Made by a program: the position numbers and the translations under genes. Below are positions 19,869 to 24,472 of a stretch of 24,472 bases of DNA, piece after piece. This DNA comes from Ophiothrix spiculata (taxonomy: Eukaryota; Echinodermata; Ophiuroidea; Amphilepidida; Ophiotrichidae). Positions within the stretch are counted from its first letter, which is position 1. Each line of letters starts with the position of its first letter. The notes beneath the pieces were generated by a model that was given only the letters and a program-made list of their open reading frames with translations, was not told where the DNA came from and did not search any database. The stretch lies in assembly GCA_000969725.1 (NCBI GenBank), contig JXSR01S034733.1. One strand, written 5' to 3'.

Positions 19869-19969
19869 TTTGCTTGTAAAGCTAAGGCACATATACCAGC
19901 TGCTAGTGGCGCTGATGCTGAAGTCCCACTGTGTCTTGTTGTGCAGCCTTGATGAAGATCAGTGGTTAT
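19869..19969 (-). CDS. FURIN: Furin-like convertase exon carrying the catalytic serine
   Basis: A 101-nt exon starting in phase 0, with acceptor TATCTTCCAG and donor CAAA followed by GTAAGT. It encodes ITTDLHQGC, then [14 protein letters not shown] with the nucleophilic Ser of the GTSASAP motif (Ser368 in human furin), then ICALALQA. This is the most upstream furin exon visible. The catalytic Asp and His, the oxyanion Asn, the prodomain and the signal peptide are encoded elsewhere, presumably beyond 24472, which makes the next intron at least 4.5 kb long. Confidence 0.96.
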
Positions 19970-20104
19970 CTGGAAGATAAGAACATAAAAAAAAACCTCA
20001 TGTTATAATAAATGTTTGATGTTTGTTTTAAAAATAGAATTGATAAACACAAGTGTGCCATCAATCTGGTGTGAATATTCCCAAAACCACAAGCCAAAAA
20101 ATCA

Positions 20105-20340
20105 ACTAACCACAATCCGTAAGGCACTTACTTGCCTACAGTGCAGTAGGTCTTGGGTTAGAACCCTAGTAATGCCAAAGTAGGCTGTGCTTAAAATTAG
20201 TTTGGATAGAAAACTACTAATTGTCTTTTGTGGAATACAAAGCTCATGGAGTTTATCCTGGCTGTGACAGTTTAAATGTGGGTTGATAGAGGTTCAGGTA
20301 TAGGTAGCGCCTGAGGTGCTGCTTAGAATGAATTGGGACT
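20105..20340 (+). mobile_element. Possible tRNA-headed SINE
   Basis: GGTTAGAACCC at 20156-20166 resembles a pol III B box, and TTGCCTACAGTGC about 25 nt before it is a weak A box. A tRNA-like head followed by non-coding body suggests a SINE. No folded intact tRNA could be supported and the 3' boundary is unclear. Confidence 0.4.
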
Positions 20341-20375
20341 TATGCCACAATGGTTAGTGAACATTCAAACAGTAT

Positions 20376-20437
20376 GTAGTCCATCTAGATGGACCTCACA
20401 AGCATTCACTTGTAAGGTCCATCTGGATGGACTATAC
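20376..20437. repeat. 62-bp hairpin (27-29 nt arms)
   Basis: GTAGTCCATCTAGATGGACC (from 20376) and GGTCCATCTGGATGGACTA (to about 20435) are near-perfect complements, and the arms also include CACAAG/CTTGTA. The loop is very short. Each arm is itself palindromic (TCCATCTAGATGGA), so a cruciform or fold-back remnant is likely. Confidence 0.8.
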
Positions 20438-23400
20438 AGTGTGCCAAATAACAAATCAGGGAAGCATAGTACACTTTTAATCATATAAATTTTAAAAACA
20501 GAATCACATATCTAGGAATTCACAATGTAATATAAAGTATGCTTTTTGATATTTAATATTCATATAACTATATCATTGGTAGCCAGATAACTAGGTATTA
20601 CAAAAAACAGCGACTTGTTTATTGACAAGTCTATAGTTTTGACTTGTCAAAAGAAACAAGATATATATCCAGACATATTAACTTCTAATAACAAATATGG
20701 CACTGGCTCTATAATCAACAGGTTTATAGACTTGAAATTTGTCAAAATCACCATATATGATTCTTCAAAACAAGGTTATTCCTGACAGAAATAACACCAA
20801 TTTGTAATTCAACAAGTCTATAGCTTATGTACCTGTTAAAAAAACGGCTATATATGCACCAAAAATGCCTCAATCCATATTAAGTAGTAATAACAACAAA
20901 TGAAGGTGGATTTGCAGACGACCAAAGAAGCATATTGACTATTAATAAGAAGAATAACACCACGGTATAACAAGTCTGATCAACATGCCCAAAATATAAG
21001 AATACATCTAATATACATATCTAGATTATGGAACTGCTTGAAGGAAACATATTTGATGACACATTATATGCCAAACATACCGATGATCAATACAGCCTTC
21101 AGACTTGTCAAACATAGGCCATTAGTAACCAGTTTCATTAACTATTGATATCATATACAACAGTGACATGTTGTTCAACAAGTCTAGACCGTGTAGCAAC
21201 AGCCTGGGCAACAGGTTCTCTTGTATCAGTGATGAACACGGTGATACAATAATGCAAATAGAAGGTTTCTTCTGCAATTTGTGTTCCAGGACCATAAATA
21301 CTGCTCCACCAAGCATCCTCATTTCTTCAACCTTGCCTTGTGACTCTTAAGCATGTGATTCTGTTAATTGGTATTTTAACTTTTCACGTGTTATTTGTAT
21401 TTAAATCTAGTAAACTGTATATAATCAATTGTATTTTATAATATTTGTATTGTACAACCCTTTAAACATAGTAATTAAAGACAATACATCAACTAGGACT
21501 GATCTGCCCCTAACAAACCATCTATAATGAAAAGATGTGATGACTTTCAAAATTTGTCTCAATCATTCCCATTAATCATGATATCACAGGGTTCCTTCAA
21601 CATCACCATTATTTCATCCCGAGGCACCATTGCAATTTGGCATAATTCTCACAAGATGCATTACCCTGTGTTAACCAAAGAGGCATAAATCTGAAATGAA
21701 ATATGGGCTGGTATCAAATGAAGATATACTCTTAAATTCAGATATAGTGGGCATTTTCCCTTTTCCTGTCATATATTGTCCGTTCTATATCACTTAGATG
21801 ATTTAACAAATTATTCACGCCTCTGATTTAAAACGAATGTAGCTTTAATTTTATCATCTCCTAAGCAAAGTAGTATTGTTGGTTTTGTGATAAAGAACAT
21901 TTTTCAGGGCAAAACATATGCCACTCTATCAGAATTTTAAAGTACTTGTAGGCAATTAGTTATATTCTTAAAAAAATGAACTTTTAAGATTGGCTTCATT
22001 TTTTTTTTCCATTTTAATGTTACATCTATCCTATTCCTAGTGTCTTATTTCCTTTGGTTAGTTTCAATAATACAAGGTAAAAAATGTTCTTCTGTCTTGT
22101 TTGAATGCCAACTTTGATATGCTCCAGGCTCAGTCCAAAAGCAACCTTGCAAACAGTCTTTTTCTGTAAGTAAGCTTAACCTCCATGAATGAGTTGCCAC
22201 AAGGCATCTGTGGACTTGATCAATTTCCTGTTTCTTGAGTAATCAAATGTCACATCTTTATCCTATCCTTCAGTTTTTTCACCTTTTTTGACTTTGTGAA
22301 AAACATGTGGATTTTACAAATGTCATCATCGTTATTGCATGTAATCAGTAAGCTTAAAACATGATTTGAAGAACTGATTCTGCCCTAAGGGCATCCACAG
22401 TAAAGAGCCGAGATGTTTTAGTGAACGTCATCGTCAGAGCTGACGATAGTACGTTGATACTATAGGTTAAACACAATTTTCTTGGACAAAGTAATAATAA
22501 AAAAAAACCACTTTAAAAATCAACACAGAAATAGAGAAATAGGTTGATAAAACCAAAGATAGCCTCCAAAATCACAAAATCATACTCCTATTAGGGTCAT
22601 ACAAAGTATACTGAACAAAAGTGACATCAAACAAACAAACAAACAAAACATCAGAAGACCAGTTCAGTTGTGTACTGCCCATCTCTAAACCTTGCTTAAG
22701 TTTTAAGGTGAGCTTTCTATTGTTTTGTTATCAAAATTGTGAAAAATTAGCCAATATTTTGCACAATATTCCAGAAATTAGTGCTTCTTGTGCGAAACTG
22801 ACCCTTAGATAGCCCAAACAAAATCTGATAACTTCTTCTCTGCCTCACATTCCTGAATAAACAATTTGGTAAAACAGAATCACTAATTGCAAATTTGCAA
22901 TGATCCATTGCACAGATGATTCTCTCAATGTCAAAATATCATCTTTCCAATCAACACACTAAACAGTCAAGCACATTGTTTGAAGGGAATGTAAATATGA
23001 AGCGACGGAAAAAATTTCATCGTACAAATCCGTGTTTACAAATTGTGCTATGAATAATGGATATGAATTTACCATACGCGGCAATTTAGATAGCACAGGT
23101 CACGACAATAACCTCTAGCTAGTATCTGAATGCATGCATGATTAATGGAAAAACTCTTGTGTATTTCTTGTTGAAGAACGATATGTTATGGCCATATGTG
23201 TATGATTTAAGGGTCTATGCTAGTCCTTTAACTCCTTTTAGAACACAAAGAAGATCCTTTTAAACCCTAAGCCAAATTTAAAATGTCACTCATTTCAAAA
23301 CAACACCACTGAAAACAATTGTAAACTGCAACTTCAATTTCCGAAAGAATTCCTTTCGAAGTGTGATAGTCGTTGTGTGGACAATCATAATTTGCAGATA

Positions 23401-23901
23401 AGGGGATTAATGCAAAGATACTGAAGGATTAGTTTAGGGATTCCAGCAGCAATGTATACCTGTGGCAACATATTTTTATTTGCAGCAAGGGGGACCAGGT
23501 CATGTAGACCAGGTCATTTGTGGTAAAACTCTTAATTTGTGATGAACCACTCTGTACAATCTTTGAACTATGAAATATCCCTGAACACTTATCAATGTAT
23601 AGAGGGCATTTGATCAATCATCTGCAAAAATCTCAATACAACTGGCCCAATTGAGGTTCCTTGCTAGAATAAAAATGGTGTATCTCCTCTCTTTAAATCT
23701 ATGAGTAATTATTGCAGCAAAAGTATCAGAGGCCAATATTATGGACTCCTCAATATATTGTTAATTAACATCAAAACTTACATGACATATATTAAGTTCA
23801 CATATATAGAGAGCGACAAATTATTCTAAAAATGTCAAAATAAATTAGAATCTCATTATTAGTGAACTTTTGATATTTGTTATGATTACAAAATAACAGC
23901 T
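20438..23901. other. Intronic or flanking DNA; no further furin exon recognised
   Basis: I looked on the minus strand for the catalytic Asn, His and Asp exons of furin and found none. The stretch is AT-rich with several ACAAGTC/GACTTGT motifs (20.6-21.2 kb), a short (CAAA)n run at about 22627-22646 and a small perfect inverted repeat ATCGTCAGAGCTGACGAT near 22430. The overlapping ORFs at 21122-21350 have no recognised family. Confidence 0.5.
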
Positions 23902-24165
23902 CATCATGTGAATGCAAGAAAGTCATCTGCAATGGCTGCCACTTGCTATAGTCATTCAACACCTTGTCATTGGAATGTGAATAAGCCCTTACAATTTATA
24001 TTCCTTATGTCAGTGGCTCTTGAAAAGATTCTTCAACTGACACTGTCACCTGAACCATTTCAAGAGCTATTGACCCAAGACAGGACAGGACAACTTTACA
24101 CGGTATGATGTAAATTTATGGCAAATGGCAGCTATTGCATTTACGATTTCCTGCTTCAAATGACA
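23902..24165. mobile_element. 250-bp fold-back element, family 1, copy 4
   Basis: Left end CATGTGAATGCAAGAAAGTC with CTGCAATGGCTGCC; right end GGCAGCTATTGCATTTACG. The central pair is GTCAGTGGCTCTTGAAAAG (24009 onward) and TGAACCATTTCAAGAGC (24051 onward). The short plus-strand ORF at 23908-24108 lies inside this element and is not a gene. Confidence 0.88.
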
Positions 24166-24472
24166 ACTGATGTAATAATTGGATGTAATCCACTGAGATT
24201 GTGATGTTTACGATTATAATTCTCAACAACTTGATTAGCACTTAAATACATCTCTGTTGATAATACTGGCTCCGATTTTAGCAAGCCCCAAAGGATGTGC
24301 TGCAATTTGGAGAGTGCGTGGAAAATCTTAAGAAAAATACTTTACGATACAATATACAACTATAATATGTGACAAGATTGTTGAAATAAACTGAACCATG
24401 AAAAATGGCTTCTACAGAGACTTAAAATAGTTATTTGGTGAAGCGGATGTATGATATGAGATATTATCAAAC

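Noticed and set aside
20105-20175. Possible functional tRNA gene at the B-box-like sequence
   Set aside because: No complete cloverleaf with paired acceptor stem could be drawn; a SINE head is the simpler reading. The same holds for 2829-2866 and 10651-10693.
21122-21350. ORFs on both strands, considered as a furin upstream exon or another gene
   Set aside because: None of the furin catalytic motifs (HGTRCAG or ASGNGG types) appears, and no frame gives a recognisable domain with splice sites.

Overview
This is AT-rich, intron-rich animal DNA. No bacterial-type gene layout is present. The only clear host gene is the 3' part of a furin-type proprotein convertase (subtilisin/kexin family), read on the minus strand. 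The rest is intron and flanking DNA packed with short, mostly non-autonomous transposable elements. The gene structure, the tRNA-headed SINEs, the TA-flanked MITEs, the fold-back elements and a decayed non-LTR retrotransposon together suggest a marine invertebrate. An invertebrate deuterostome such as an echinoderm or hemichordate is a guess; the sequence alone does not fix the taxon.

Furin gene, in transcription order (right to left): catalytic-Ser exon (19969-19869), end of the catalytic domain (17258-17155), start of the P domain (15980-15863), main P-domain exon (15107-14797), then an intron of about 8.5 kb leading to two competing 3' ends. Exon B (6000-5474) encodes the end of the P domain, one Cys-rich furin repeat, a transmembrane helix and a cytosolic tail with Tyr-based and acidic sorting motifs. 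Exon A (6253-6009) lies immediately upstream. It has the same acceptor phase and aligns without gaps to the first 47 residues of exon B, but then runs into a short hydrophobic tail and a stop 8 nt before exon B begins. The five standard exons total 1161 nt (387 codons including stop) and stay in frame through every junction. The exons for the signal peptide, prodomain and catalytic Asp, His and oxyanion Asn are not visible and must lie beyond 24472.

Mobile DNA, left to right: a 95-bp exact direct repeat (1-95 and 1851-1945) tied to an inverted-repeat element; SINE-like copies near 2.7, 10.2-10.7 and 20.1 kb; a MITE at 4149-4639; four copies of one fold-back family of about 250 bp (6.8, 8.1, 19.5 and 23.9 kb); two fold-back elements sharing a CTCGGCT...CTCG loop (13.2 and 17.0 kb); a hAT-like MITE with a near-perfect 8-bp target duplication (17401-17746); and a LINE fragment (17826-18535). 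Three nested insertions at TA sites can be read directly (10.4, 16.5 and 18.7 kb). In two of them, removing the insert restores or extends an inverted repeat of the host element.

The most interesting features are the duplicated alternative furin 3' exon, the inverted array of GTGAGTTA-like motifs in the intron just upstream of it, and the fold-back element whose stem begins about 10 nt after a furin splice donor. The region 20.4-23.9 kb and most other gaps hold no coding sequence that I can support.
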